NCBI RefSeq assembly: GCF_024508275.1
Contig: NZ_CP101989.1
Location: forward strand, 4,030,001 to 4,094,000
Origin: Cellulomonas wangsupingiae
GTDB taxonomy: Bacteria > Actinomycetota > Actinomycetes > Actinomycetales > Cellulomonadaceae
DNA: 64,000 nt
Direction: 5' to 3'
In this document: in pieces, positions 32,963 through 41,937 of the stretch
Layout of the letters: each line of letters opens with the position of its first letter
Numbering within the stretch: position 1 is the stretch's first letter
Made by a program: the position numbers and the translations under genes
Notes under the pieces: generated by a model
What the model saw: the letters and a program-made list of their open reading frames with translations, nothing else
What the model was told of the DNA's origin: nothing
The model's database searches: none

Positions 32963-33678
32963 CAGAACCCCAGGTAGGCGTGTCGGAGGGCCTCGTCACC
33001 GGCGAGCTCGGCCGCCGGCCGCGACGCGACGACCTCCCCGAGCCCGAGCACGAGGCCCCGGTCGGCGACGGACAGCGCCCCGGCGACGTTCTGCTCGGCG
33101 AGCAGGACGGTGAGCCCGGTGCGGTCGCACAGCTCGCGCAGCGTGCGCATGATCTGGGCGACGACGAGGGGCGCGAGGCCGAGCGACGGTTCGTCGAGCA
33201 GGAGCACGCGGGGCCGGGCGACGAGCGCGCGGGCGATCGCGAGCATCTGCCGCTCGCCGCCGGAGAGCTGGTGGCCGAGGGTCGTGCGGCGTCGCTCGAG
33301 AGGCTCGAAGAGCGCGTACATCTCGGCGAGCGCGGCTCGCAGGCCGGCGGGGTCGCGGCGCCAGAGCCCGCCGAGCCGCAGGTTCTCCTCGACGGTGAGC
33401 TCGGTGATGACGCCGCGCCCCTCGGGCACCTGGGCGAGCCCGCGGCGCACGCGGTCCTCGACGCCGACGCGGGCGAGGTCCCGCCCGTCGAGGTGCACGG
33501 TGCCGGCCGACGGCGCGAGCAGCCCGGACACGGTCCGCAGCAGCGTGGTCTTGCCGGCGCCGTTGCCGCCGACGAGCGCGACGACGGTGCCGTCGTCGAC
33601 GTCGAACGAGACGCCGTGCAGGACGGGCGCGCCGCCGTAGCCGACGACGAGGTCCCGCACGCTCAGGGCTGCGCTCAT
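32962..33678 (-). CDS. ABC ATP-binding protein (LivF-like)
   Basis: 238 residues. Walker A is ALVGGNGAGKTTLLRTVSG, the signature is HQLSGGERQMLAIARALVAR, Walker B is VLLLDEPSLGLAPL and the switch His is in LLAEQNVAGALS as the usual Gln-x-Val variant of the LivF group. Start and stop overlap those of neighbours. It energises import with the LivG-like protein. Confidence 0.92.
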   Translation of the reverse strand: MSAALSVRDLVVGYGGAPVLHGVSFDVDDGTVVALVGGNGAGKTTLLRTVSGLLAPSAGTVHLDGRDLARVGVEDRVRRGLAQVPEGRGVITELTVEENLRLGGLWRRDPAGLRAALAEMYALFEPLERRRTTLGHQLSGGERQMLAIARALVARPRVLLLDEPSLGLAPLVVAQIMRTLRELCDRTGLTVLLAEQNVAGALSVADRGLVLGLGEVVASRPAAELAGDEALRHAYLGF

Positions 33679-34448
33679 GGGGCGGTCACCTCGATCCCGA
33701 GGTACGCCGCGGTGACGGCGGGGTCACGGCGGACGTCGTCGGGCAGGCCGTCGGCGATGACCCGCCCGAAGTCGAGCACGACGACCCGGTCGCACAGCCC
33801 CATGACGAAGTCGACGTGGTGCTCGACGAGCAGGACCGCGCACCCGGTCGCGGCGACGCGCCGCACGACGGCGTCGAGCTCGGCGATGTCGGCGGCGCCG
33901 AGCCCGCCCGCGGGCTCGTCGAGCAGCAGGAGGCGGGGATCGGCGACGAGCGCGCGCGCGAGGGCGACCTTCTTCTGCTCGGGGTAGGGCAGCGCACCGA
34001 CGGGCAGCGCGGCGCGGTCGGCGATCCCGAGGTCGTCGAGCGCCCGGAGCGTGCGGGCTGCGGGGTCGGGTGCGCCGGGGTCGGGGGCGGCGGGGTCAGG
34101 GGTGCCCAGTGCGCCCACCTCGACGTTCTCGAGCACGCTCAGGCCGGGGAACAGCCCGAGACCCTGGAGCGTGCGGGCGACGCCCGCCCGGGCCAGCCCC
34201 GAGGGCGTGCGGGGTGCGGGGCGGCCCGCGACGGTGATCGTCCCGGCGGCGGTGCGGACGAGCCCGCTGACGGCGTTGAACACGGTGGTCTTGCCCGCGC
34301 CGTTCGGCCCGATCAGGCCCACGACCTGGCCGTCGGCGACGTCGAGGTCGACGTCGGTGAGGGCCGCGAGACCGCCGAAGCGCACGGTCAGTCCGCGGAC
34401 CTGCAGTCGCATCGCACCCGCGCGGGCGGGCGCTTCCCGTGGTGGCAT
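33675..34448 (-). CDS. ABC ATP-binding protein (LivG-like)
   Basis: 257 residues from the ATG at 34448, which has GGAG six bases upstream; a GTG at 34454 and an ATG at 34412 are alternatives. Walker A is LIGPNGAGKTTVFNAVSG; the LivG-type signature is ALPYPEQKKVALARALVA, lacking the classical LSGGQ as usual for this family; Walker B is LLLLDEPAGGLG and the switch His is in LLVEHHVDFVMGLCDRV. First gene of the importer operon, 40 bases downstream of operator 3. Confidence 0.9.
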   Translation of the reverse strand: MPPREAPARAGAMRLQVRGLTVRFGGLAALTDVDLDVADGQVVGLIGPNGAGKTTVFNAVSGLVRTAAGTITVAGRPAPRTPSGLARAGVARTLQGLGLFPGLSVLENVEVGALGTPDPAAPDPGAPDPAARTLRALDDLGIADRAALPVGALPYPEQKKVALARALVADPRLLLLDEPAGGLGAADIAELDAVVRRVAATGCAVLLVEHHVDFVMGLCDRVVVLDFGRVIADGLPDDVRRDPAVTAAYLGIEVTAP

Positions 34449-34487
34449 CGGCACTCCGTCGTGTCGGCGTGCTGCGACAGTACAGGA

Positions 34488-34507
34488 GAAACCGACTGGA
34501 CGGTATG
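34488..34507. promoter_or_regulatory. TetR-type operator 3
   Basis: GAAACCGACTGGACGGTATG; 16 of 20 positions agree with operator 2. It lies between the SDR stop at 34551 and the LivG-like start at 34448, so it should control the importer operon. Confidence 0.6.
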
Positions 34508-34550
34508 TGTCAGACCAGACGCATTCCCGGACGCCCGCCCGGTACCGCCG

Positions 34551-35282
34551 TCAGGCGTGCGGGACGCCCGCGATCATGCCGCCGTCGACCACGAGCTCGA
34601 TGCCCGTCACGTACGCGGACTCGTCGCCGGCGAGGAACAGCACGGCGCCCACGACGTCGTCCGGCACCGCGGGCCGCCCGAGCGGGATCCGCTGGAGCGT
34701 CACGTCGAGCCGCTCCGTCATCGGCGTCAGCACGAAGCCGGGGTGCACCGAGTTGACCCGGATCCCGTCGGCACCGAGCTCGACCGCGAGGGACTTGGTG
34801 AGCCCGCGCACCCCGAACTTCGACGCGACGTACCCGTGCAGACCCGCGTCGCCGCGCATCCCCTCGACCGAGGAGATGTTGATGATCGACCCCCTCCGGG
34901 CCGCCTTCATGACGGGCACGACCGCGCGCACCCCGAGGTAGGTCCCCGTGAGGTTGACCGCGATCACGGCGTCCCACTTCTCCCGGCCGTACCGCTCGAT
35001 CCGGCCGGCGTTCGCGATCCCGGCGTTGTTGACCAGCACGTCCACCCCGCCGAGCCCGACCGCGGCCTCCACCGCGAGCGCCCAGCTGCTCTCCGACGTC
35101 ACGTCGAGGTGCACGTACAGCGCGCGCTCCCCGAGCTCGTCCGCGAGCGCGGTCCCCTCCTCGTCGAGCAGGTCCGCGACGACGACGCTCGCGCCGCAGC
35201 CGTGCAGGGCTCGCACGTACGCGGCACCGAGGCCGCGGGCCCCGCCGGAGACGAGGGCCACACGTCCGTCGAGCTGCGTCAT
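34551..35282 (-). CDS. Short-chain dehydrogenase/reductase
   Basis: 243 residues. Cofactor motif SGGARGLGAAYVRAL, NNAGIAN, catalytic INISSVEGMRGDAGLHGY with Tyr in GYVASKFGV, and a C-terminal VVDGGMIAG. It is of the classical 3-hydroxy(acyl) or alcohol dehydrogenase type. It ends the operon SDR-tetR-MDR-SDR reading from operator 4, and is separated by 37 bases from the MDR gene. Confidence 0.9.
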   Translation of the reverse strand: MTQLDGRVALVSGGARGLGAAYVRALHGCGASVVVADLLDEEGTALADELGERALYVHLDVTSESSWALAVEAAVGLGGVDVLVNNAGIANAGRIERYGREKWDAVIAVNLTGTYLGVRAVVPVMKAARRGSIINISSVEGMRGDAGLHGYVASKFGVRGLTKSLAVELGADGIRVNSVHPGFVLTPMTERLDVTLQRIPLGRPAVPDDVVGAVLFLAGDESAYVTGIELVVDGGMIAGVPHA

Positions 35283-35319
35283 CGTGGTCCCCTCTGCAGT
35301 CGGTCCCAGCCCGGTCGCG

Positions 35320-36300
35320 TCAGTCCTGGACGCGGACCACGAGGCGGCCCGTGGTGCTCCCGGCGGCGAGCCGGGCGACCGCGTCGGCGGCGTCGGTGAA
35401 CGGGACCACGTCGCTGACCTGCGGCACGACGGCGCCGGCGTCCGCGAGCCACGTCAGCTCGGCGTGCGCGGCGGTGACGAGGTCCGGGCGGGTGCGCGCG
35501 TAGAGCCCCCAGTGCAGACCGTGCACGGTGTAGTTCTTCACCAGCAGGTGCGCGGCACGGATGTCCTGGATGGTCCCGCCGGCGAACCCGACCACGACGA
35601 TCCGCCCCTCGAACGCGACCGACTTCGTCGACGCGACGAACGCGTCCCCGCCGACCGGGTCGTACACGACGTCGGCCCCGGCACCGCCGGTCTCGGCACG
35701 CACCGCGTCCGCGACGTCCTGCACGGACCGGTCGATGACGACGTGCGCCCCGGCACGGCGCGCGGCGTCGGCCTTGGCGGCGCTCCCGACGACCCCGATG
35801 ACGCGGGCACCGGCCGCGGCGCCGAGCTGGACCGCCGCGGTGCCGACCCCGCCTGCCGCGGCGTGCACGAGCAGGGTCTCCCCGCGCTGGAGCGCCGCAC
35901 GCCGGTGCAGCCCGAACCACCCGGTCTGGTAGGCGATCGTGAAGGCGGACGCCTGGGCGTCGTCGAGCGCGTCGGGCGCCGCGAAGACCTCGTGGGCGTC
36001 GAGCACCGCGAGCTCGGCGAGCACCCCGATGTGGGAGCCGACGACGCGCTGCCCGACGTCCACGTGCGTGACGCCGGCGCCGACCGCGAGGACCTCCCCG
36101 CACAGCTCGATGCCGGGCACGAACGGCAGCGGCGGGCGCACCTGGTACTCCCCGCGCGCGAGCAGCACGTCCGGGAAGTTCACGGCGACCGCCCGCACCC
36201 GCACGAGCACCTGCCCGTCGCCCGCGACGGGGTCGGGGAGGTCGACGAGCCGCAGGACGTCCGCGGGCTCCCCGTGGGCCGTGACGTGCCAGGCGCGCAC
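35320..36300 (-). CDS. NADPH:quinone oxidoreductase-like MDR protein
   Basis: 326 residues from the GTG at 36300, 5 bases after the TetR stop. It has VNFPDVLLARGEYQVRPPLP, then FVPGIELCGEVLAVG, the nucleotide-binding LLVHAAAGGVGTAAVQLGAA and the C-terminal GRLVVRVQD. No zinc ligands are present. The NFPDVLLxxGxYQxxPxxP block is typical of quinone-oxidoreductase or enoyl-CoA reductase-like MDR proteins. In this operon it may reduce an enoyl-type intermediate, which is inference. Confidence 0.88.
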   Translation of the reverse strand: MRAWHVTAHGEPADVLRLVDLPDPVAGDGQVLVRVRAVAVNFPDVLLARGEYQVRPPLPFVPGIELCGEVLAVGAGVTHVDVGQRVVGSHIGVLAELAVLDAHEVFAAPDALDDAQASAFTIAYQTGWFGLHRRAALQRGETLLVHAAAGGVGTAAVQLGAAAGARVIGVVGSAAKADAARRAGAHVVIDRSVQDVADAVRAETGGAGADVVYDPVGGDAFVASTKSVAFEGRIVVVGFAGGTIQDIRAAHLLVKNYTVHGLHWGLYARTRPDLVTAAHAELTWLADAGAVVPQVSDVVPFTDAADAVARLAAGSTTGRLVVRVQD

Positions 36301-36305
36301 GGCGG

Positions 36306-36938
36306 TCAGCCCTCGACCGCGGAGGCGGCGTGCGGCCGGACCGCAGGGGCTGACCCGGCCGACGCGGCCGAGATCGAGACGAGGAACAGGTCGGTGAGCT
36401 GGTTCGCGAGCACGGTCTTGTCCTCCGGGCCTTCGGGGCTGTACCAGTGGGAGAGGTAGTGCACGTCCGAGAAGAAGTGCGCGACGAGCACCGCGACGGG
36501 GACGTCGGTGCGGTAGAGGTCCTCGGCCTGACCGGCCTCGATGAGGCCGGCGAACGTGTCGTGGTACGCGCGGCGGCGGCGGGTGACCTCCTGCTGGCGC
36601 GGTGCCGAGAGCATGTGCGCGCTGCGGAAGAACACGGTGCCCTCGAGCAGGTGGTCGACGGACGTCTCGATGACGTCGACGCACACCGCGCGCAGGGTCT
36701 CGGCGGTCGGCTCGCCGCGCTCGACGATCGCGTTGAGGTGCTCGGTCTGGAGCGACAGCAGACGCTCGTAGATGCCGAACAGCAGGTCGTCCTTGGACTG
36801 GAAGTAGTGGTACAGCGCGCCCTTGGTCACGCCTGCCGCCTCGACCACCTGCTGCACGGAGGTGTTCGCGTACCCCCGGGACGCGAAGAGCTCGACCGCC
36901 GCCCGGGTCACGTCGTCCACCACGCTCGTCTGCTTCAT
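36306..36938 (-). CDS. TetR-family regulator, probable regulator of the catabolic cluster
   Basis: 210 residues from the ATG at 36938. The helix-turn-helix is AAVELFASRGYANTSVQQVV, then EAAGVTKGALYHYFQSKDDL, a standard TetR pattern. The ligand domain has RSAHMLSAPRQQEVTRRRRA and HFFSDVHYLSHWYSPEG, as in TetR regulators of acyl-CoA catabolism such as KstR2-like proteins. It lies inside an operon with operator 4 upstream, so autoregulation and control of the other three sites is the simplest reading. Confidence 0.87.
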   Translation of the reverse strand: MKQTSVVDDVTRAAVELFASRGYANTSVQQVVEAAGVTKGALYHYFQSKDDLLFGIYERLLSLQTEHLNAIVERGEPTAETLRAVCVDVIETSVDHLLEGTVFFRSAHMLSAPRQQEVTRRRRAYHDTFAGLIEAGQAEDLYRTDVPVAVLVAHFFSDVHYLSHWYSPEGPEDKTVLANQLTDLFLVSISAASAGSAPAVRPHAASAVEG

Positions 36939-36948
36939 CCGCACATCC

Positions 36949-37713
36949 TCACCCCATCGGCGCCACGGAGGCGCCACCGTCGATCACGAGCGTCTGACCG
37001 GTCACCCAGCCGGCGTCGTCGGACAGCAGGAACGCCGCGGGGCCGGCGACGTCGACGGGCTCGCCGAGCCGGCGCAGCGGATAGCGCGCGGCGACCTCCT
37101 GCTCGCGACCCTCGTAGAGGGCGGCGCCGAGCCTGGTCCGCACGACCGCGGGAGCCACCGCGTTGACCCGGACCCGCGGGGCGAGCTCGACCGCGAGCTG
37201 CTTGGTGAGGTTCATGAGCCCGGCCTTGGAGACGCCGTAGAACGCGATGCCGGGGCTGGCCGTGAGCCCGGCGGCCGACGCGGTGCTGAGCACCGACGCC
37301 CCCTCGCCCGTCCCGAGCCCGGCGGCGACCGCGTCGCGCGTCCACTCGAGGGCCGCGACGACGTTGACGGCGAGGATCTTGTGCACCGCCGCGAGCTCGA
37401 TCTCCAGCGCCGGGCCGTAGACCGGGTTGATGCCGGCGTTGTTCACGAGGTGGTCGAGGCGCCCGAACCGCTCGACCGTCGCGGCGATCGCCGCGGTGCG
37501 GTGCTCGGGGTCGTCGACCTTCCCGGCGACGCCCAGCACCCGCTCGGCCCCGCGGTGGGCCGACAGGGTGGCGACGGCGGCGTCGAGCGCGTCCTGCTTG
37601 CGGCCCGTGAGGACCACGGACGCGCCCTCGGCGAGGAGCCGCTCGGCGATCGCGAACCCGATGCCGCGGCTCGCGCCGGTGACCAGGGCGACCCTGCCCT
37701 CGAACCGCTGCAT
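36949..37713 (-). CDS. Short-chain dehydrogenase/reductase
   Basis: 254 residues. Motifs are TGASRGIGFAIAERLLAEGA, NNAGINP, LSTASAAGLTASPGIAFYGV with Tyr-x3-Lys in YGVSKAG, and VIDGGASVAPMG. The Arg after strand 2 (LTGRKQDAL) favours NADP. First gene of the operon that carries the TetR regulator, 29 bases downstream of operator 4. Confidence 0.9.
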   Translation of the reverse strand: MQRFEGRVALVTGASRGIGFAIAERLLAEGASVVLTGRKQDALDAAVATLSAHRGAERVLGVAGKVDDPEHRTAAIAATVERFGRLDHLVNNAGINPVYGPALEIELAAVHKILAVNVVAALEWTRDAVAAGLGTGEGASVLSTASAAGLTASPGIAFYGVSKAGLMNLTKQLAVELAPRVRVNAVAPAVVRTRLGAALYEGREQEVAARYPLRRLGEPVDVAGPAAFLLSDDAGWVTGQTLVIDGGASVAPMG

Positions 37714-37741
37714 CGCACGCCTCTCCGTGGAGGTCAGATCA

Positions 37742-37761
37742 CAGACCGACCGTCCGGTATG
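37742..37761. promoter_or_regulatory. TetR-type operator 4
   Basis: CAGACCGACCGTCCGGTATG; 17 of 20 positions agree with operator 2. It lies just upstream of the SDR gene that starts the operon containing the TetR regulator. Confidence 0.65.
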
Positions 37762-37949
37762 TGTCGTGAGGGAGCGTACACGACGCCCAGGACAACCTGG
37801 TCATCACCGTGATGGCTCCCCGCTGGGGGCCATCGACAGCTTCGGGGCGCGCCAGTCGATCTCCGGCTCGAGAGGCACAGGGCTGAGCACGAGCAGGTGA
37901 CACCCACCTGCGCGTCTGCTACGGGGAACGCCCCGGAGCGTCGTGCAGC

Positions 37950-39266
37950 TCAGAGGCCGTCGGCCGTCGATGTGGACGCGTCACCGAGTCGTGCGCCCCA
38001 CAAGCGGGAGCCGACCGTGACGGCCGTCGCGACCACCAGAGCCCCACCCGCGACGACAAGTGCCGCCCCGTACCCCGCGGCGTCCCCGAGAAGACCACCC
38101 AGCGGCGCAGCCACGACGATCATCGCGCGGTTGATCGAGCGCATCGTGGCGTTCATCCGGCCCTGCAGCGCGTCCGGCGTCGCGGTCTGGCGGTACGCCA
38201 GCTCGTTCGTGTTCTCCGCGCCCATGCACAGCCCGAGCAGCAGCTGCCCCAGTGCGAACACCACCCACGCCGGACCACCGCCCCACCCGCCGGCGGCCGG
38301 CCCCTCGTGCATCGCCACGGGCGAGAGCGCCATGAGCCCCCACGCGATCCCCGTCCCGAACCGTGCGACGACGATGACGCGGCCCGCACCGAACCGTCGT
38401 CCGAGCCGGACCGCGACGGACGCGCCTACCAGCGCCCCCAGCCCGGCAACCGAGAGCGCCAGGCCGAGCGTCCCCGCACTCAGGTGCAACGTCCTGTACG
38501 CGAACGGCACCATCACCGCTCCCGCGACGGCCGAGCAGGCGAACCACGCGTGCGTGCTCAGCGCGAGCGGACGCAGCGTCGGGTGACGGTAGACCCAGCG
38601 CACACCCTCCCGGATCTCGGTCCCGATGCTGCGGAGCCGGGCGTTCGACCTCCGCTCCACAGCGGGCTCGTCAACCTTGACCGTCGCCAGGAGGATCGCG
38701 GACGCCAGATAGCTGACGGCGTCGACGAGCACCGTGAGCGGCGCACCCAACAAGCGGACGAGGCCGCCGGCGAGGGCAGGGCCGCTGACCTGGGCGACCG
38801 CATCCGACTGATCGAGCCGGGCGTGTGCCGATCCCAGCAGCGTGGTCGGCACGACGCGGGGCACGAACGACTGGAACGCTGCATCACCCACCAGCGTGCA
38901 CAGCCCGAACACGGCCATGAGGACGACGAGCCACCCCACGCCGAGGTGCCCCGTCATGGACAGCGCAGGGATCGCTCCGAGCGCGACCGCGCTCAGCAGG
39001 TCGGTGGCAACCAGCACCGGACGGCGCCGCATCCGGTCCACCATCACGCCGGCCAGCAGCCCGAACACGAGGTACGGCACCCAGCGGGCCGCATTGACCA
39101 GCCCGACGTCGACGGCGTCGCCGTCCAGCGCGTCCACGACGATGAACGGCACTGCGAAGGTCGTCACGAAGCTGCCGAACGCTGAGACCGTCGAGGCGCT
39201 CCACAGCCGACCGAACCCGCGGACGCCGCGCAGCGTCATCGTCTGCGTCGGTCGGTCGTCGGTCAC
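37950..39266 (-). CDS. MFS exporter (MFS_3/enterobactin-exporter-like)
   Basis: 438 residues from a GTG, with 12 predicted helices. It opens RGVRGFGRLWSASTVSAFGS, then LVFGLLAGVMVDRMRRRPVL between helices 2 and 3 and RLDQSDAVAQVSGPALAGGL in the sixth region. This is the drug or siderophore exporter group common in actinobacteria. The region 37762-37949 upstream of its 3-prime side holds no recognisable gene. The substrate is unknown. Confidence 0.85.
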   Translation of the reverse strand: MTDDRPTQTMTLRGVRGFGRLWSASTVSAFGSFVTTFAVPFIVVDALDGDAVDVGLVNAARWVPYLVFGLLAGVMVDRMRRRPVLVATDLLSAVALGAIPALSMTGHLGVGWLVVLMAVFGLCTLVGDAAFQSFVPRVVPTTLLGSAHARLDQSDAVAQVSGPALAGGLVRLLGAPLTVLVDAVSYLASAILLATVKVDEPAVERRSNARLRSIGTEIREGVRWVYRHPTLRPLALSTHAWFACSAVAGAVMVPFAYRTLHLSAGTLGLALSVAGLGALVGASVAVRLGRRFGAGRVIVVARFGTGIAWGLMALSPVAMHEGPAAGGWGGGPAWVVFALGQLLLGLCMGAENTNELAYRQTATPDALQGRMNATMRSINRAMIVVAAPLGGLLGDAAGYGAALVVAGGALVVATAVTVGSRLWGARLGDASTSTADGL

Positions 39267-39487
39267 CGCTGATGTCTATCGCACGCGACAGCGTGTCGAT
39301 GCGTAGCGGCCCAGTGCTGGTGCCGTCGGCGAGCTGGACGGTGACGGTCGCATCAGGGTCCTTCCGATCTCGGAGCCCTTCTCCACTAGCGGTCGTCGTG
39401 ACCGTGGGCCATGATCCGGTTGCTCCCGAATCACCCGAATCATCCGATCCTCCGGCTGGCCCGCCGGACCCCTTCCCTGGAGTGCCC

Positions 39488-39691
39488 ATGCTCGCGCTCG
39501 TCGCTGCCGCGATCTTCGCCCTCGCCCTGCTCCTCGACCTCGTCGAGGCGAACCTCGGGGACGCGTTCACCCCCCAGACGCTGATGTTCGTCGGCCTGTT
39601 CCTCCTCGCGCTGCACCTGGGAGGAGTCGGCGGCGCGTCGCCGGTGAACGGCGGCTGGCGGGGGCGTGGGGGAAGCTCCCGCCGGCGGTAG
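39488..39691 (+). CDS. Small two-helix membrane protein
   Basis: 67 residues from the ATG at 39488: MLALVAAAIFALALLLDLVE, an amphipathic turn with LGDAFTPQTL and a second helix MFVGLFLLALHLGGVGG, ending in a Gly/Arg-rich tail. Similar short proteins are common in Cellulomonas-type genomes and have no assigned role. An upstream frame to 39272 is Pro/Ser-rich and judged non-coding. Confidence 0.6.
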   Translation: MLALVAAAIFALALLLDLVEANLGDAFTPQTLMFVGLFLLALHLGGVGGASPVNGGWRGRGGSSRRR

Positions 39692-39730
39692 GGGCTCGTA
39701 CCACCCGCTCCCGTCATCACGCCGGAATGC

Positions 39731-39774
39731 ACCAAGAGGTCACGACGCGCTCCGCGCGTTCGTGGCCTCTTGGT
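39731..39774 (+). terminator. Long hairpin after the small membrane protein
   Basis: ACCAAGAGGTCACGACGCGC pairs with GCGCGTTCGTGGCCTCTTGG plus T across a 3-base loop, with one extra base and one mismatch. It lies 40 bases after the small membrane protein stop. Confidence 0.65.
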
Positions 39775-39814
39775 GGCCCCGGGAGGAGCCGCACGGGCAG
39801 CTCATTCTCGCCTC

Positions 39815-39920
39815 AGTCAAACAATGTCGAGATGCAGCACACAGACGGATCGTTGGGATGCGACGCACGTCGAACACTGAGGTGTCGTGCACCGCGGTCG
39901 GTCAAAGTACGGCGTGGTTG
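39815..39920. repeat. Dispersed repeat, copy at 39.8 kb
   Basis: It contains TGTCGAGATGCAGCAC near the left end (preceded by AGTCAAACA) and GGTCAAAGTACGGCG on the right, matching elements of the copies at 42.4 and 43.4 kb. The middle part has GTGTCGTGCA, also found in the 43.4-kb copy. The 343-base stretch 39692-40034 holds this repeat and the hairpin at 39731 but no gene. Confidence 0.55.
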
Positions 39921-40034
39921 ACGAGTGCCGACATGGCGACGCATCGCCAGCGCCTGATGCTGCGTGATCTCGTCTCGGGCGAGTGATGCCACCGTGCGGC
40001 GTAGAAGCCGTCTGTCAGCGTGGTGCCCTGTCCG

Positions 40035-40802
40035 TCAGCGTTCCTCCGGGAACTCGTGCGCCTGCGCCTGGGCGAGGGTGCGCTCACGGCCCGGCACGCC
40101 ACGCCCGCCGACCAGCTCGACGAGCACCCCCCACCGGTCCGGGGCGTAGAAGCTCTCGTCGTGGAGGCGGATGCCGAGCGAGTCCGCGACGCGCAGGAGA
40201 GACGCCCGGGAGAACTTGTCCTGCGTGCGTCGAGCCTCGCGGTCCAGGGGGTCGGGAAGCGGCCACTCCTCGTCCGGCTCGGTGAGCTCCCAGCGGTGAC
40301 CCGTGTCCGACACCTGCACCTTCACGCTCGAGCCGCGCACACCCCACTTCGCGCTCGGATCCGGGTCGAACACCGCGACCCCGCGTGCCCCCCACCACCC
40401 TGTTCTGGTCCGGCGGTCGAACGTCTGCGGGGAGTCCACGACGCCGACCGCGCGCATGCCGCCCGGCTGCGCGGCCATCCCTCCCGCGTCGCTGATCGCC
40501 TCGCTCCCGCGCCACGAGTTGTCCAGCATGGCCGTCCAGCGCGCACCGGCGGTCGGCAGCAGAAGGTAGCGCGTCACGTACGCCGTCCTCAGCGGCAGCA
40601 GGGTGCCCAGCAGCTCCGGGAGCGCGCCCTCGACACGCCGCGTGCGCAAGACGCCGCCGGTGAGCTCGGTCGTGGCACGGCCACGCCAGGACACGAGCAC
40701 GTCCGCGCACGTCGCGGCATCCGCCGCGAGGAACGTGATGCCGTGCGTCACCGGGAACCACGCATCGTCGAGCAGGTACCGCTCACCCGTCCCATCGACC
40801 AT
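40035..40802 (-). CDS. Uncharacterised protein, paralogue of the 12098 gene
   Basis: 255 residues from the ATG at 40802. Blocks in order: YLLDDAWFPVTHGITFLAAD, VSWRGRATTELTGGVLRTRR, RTGWWGARGVAVFDPDP, and RRTQDKFSRASLLRVADSLG, then a C-terminal RERTLAQAQAHEFPEER. The same block order is found in the product of 12098-12850. No signal peptide or membrane helix. The role is unknown; the neighbouring genes differ from those of its paralogue, so the two moved independently. Confidence 0.65.
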   Translation of the reverse strand: MVDGTGERYLLDDAWFPVTHGITFLAADAATCADVLVSWRGRATTELTGGVLRTRRVEGALPELLGTLLPLRTAYVTRYLLLPTAGARWTAMLDNSWRGSEAISDAGGMAAQPGGMRAVGVVDSPQTFDRRTRTGWWGARGVAVFDPDPSAKWGVRGSSVKVQVSDTGHRWELTEPDEEWPLPDPLDREARRTQDKFSRASLLRVADSLGIRLHDESFYAPDRWGVLVELVGGRGVPGRERTLAQAQAHEFPEER

Positions 40803-41145
40803 GGCGGATCTTCTCACTCGCACGCGTGGCCACCCGCTCGCGTGCGGTCGGCGCGTTGGGCGCGGGAAAGTCTGCCGATCCGGGCACGGTGCGTCGGCGA
40901 TACGTCAACGCGTGGCGCCATTCCGACCAGGCTGCCGCTCGGCACCCCACCCGCAGGCCCACGCGACGGACTTCGCCGATAGGTGCAGGCGCCAGGCCAC
41001 AGCAGTCAGGGACGCAGAACCGCTGAAGTGACCACCAGAACCAGTCCGCGTCGGGGAGCAGTGAGGCGACGGAGGTCCACCCGCCCGGCGGGTAGTCTCC
41101 CGGGCTGACCATCCTCCAGACCTCGCCTCCGACGCCGTTTGTCAC
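40783..41145 (-). pseudogene. Possible remnant of an uncharacterised gene
   Basis: The first half of this 120-residue frame looks protein-like: SPGDYPPGGWTSVASLLPDA and DWFWWSLQRFCVPDCCGLAP, reminiscent of DUF6331-like proteins with a Cys-Cys motif. The second half is Arg-rich and runs into the ATG of the next gene. It may be an N-terminal fragment with decay after about residue 60. Evidence is weak. Confidence 0.3.
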
Positions 41146-41263
41146 GCGGGCGGAGTACGAGGAGCGGTCCGACCGCGCACGCGAGTTTCTCCGCAGTACC
41201 GCACCGGCCGTGACATTCTCGCGCCAGGACGCGTCGCGACGGCGCGCGGCGAGGGAGGGACCT

Positions 41264-41827
41264 GTGCACCTGCGGCTGATTGGTTACTGGCGCAACGACG
41301 AGCACCCCGAGTACCCCGACCCTCGTGAGCTCGTCGATGAGAGCTGGGATGCGGACGACCGTTACGCGGTCGGCGCCTACTTCAGGTCCGGAACATACCT
41401 GCGCGGCTGCATGGGCATGTCCCCATGCCGGTTCTGCGGGAAGCACAACGGCGCGTCCGAGTTCACCGACGGCGTACTGGTCTGGCCGGAGGGCTTGACG
41501 CACTACGTCGAGGATCACGGTGTCCGACTTCCCGGGACGATCGAGAAGTACGTGCTCTCCCGGATGGAACGGCTCGAGTCCCCGGTGGTGTCGGTGGACT
41601 GGTGGGTAGCAGGGGCGGATCCCACCGGTGGGCCGCTCGAGCCGCTCGAGCGATTGGTCTGGCAAGGCAACGCGCAGCTGGCGCAACAACCCGGCCGCAG
41701 GTTCCCCGGCCTTTTCGTTCAAGGAGACACGCTCTCCAGTCACGTGGACGGGCCACGGTCGGCTCAACTGCTGCGCTGGTACGAACAGATGATGCAGGCA
41801 GCGGGACGCGACGAGCTCCCGTACTGA
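41264..41827 (+). CDS. Uncharacterised actinobacterial protein with CRFC motif
   Basis: 187 residues from a GTG preceded by GGGAGGGA. Blocks: LRLIGYWRNDEHPEYPDPRE, YFRSGTYLRGCMGMSPCRFC, GKHNGASEFTDGVLVWPEGL, and THYVEDHGVRLP. The Cys-Met-x5-CRFCG region could bind a metal but no second Cys pair is seen. Proteins with this opening are widespread in actinobacteria without a known function. It is surrounded by remnants and repeats. Confidence 0.65.
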   Translation: MHLRLIGYWRNDEHPEYPDPRELVDESWDADDRYAVGAYFRSGTYLRGCMGMSPCRFCGKHNGASEFTDGVLVWPEGLTHYVEDHGVRLPGTIEKYVLSRMERLESPVVSVDWWVAGADPTGGPLEPLERLVWQGNAQLAQQPGRRFPGLFVQGDTLSSHVDGPRSAQLLRWYEQMMQAAGRDELPY

Positions 41828-41937
41828 CCCGACGCACGACGTGACGCCGGAGGCGTGCGATCTGGGACGCTTCGAGACTCGATGCGGTGTCGCGCCGCCG
41901 CCTACGGTGATCCCGAGCGGATGATGGAACCAGCCGC

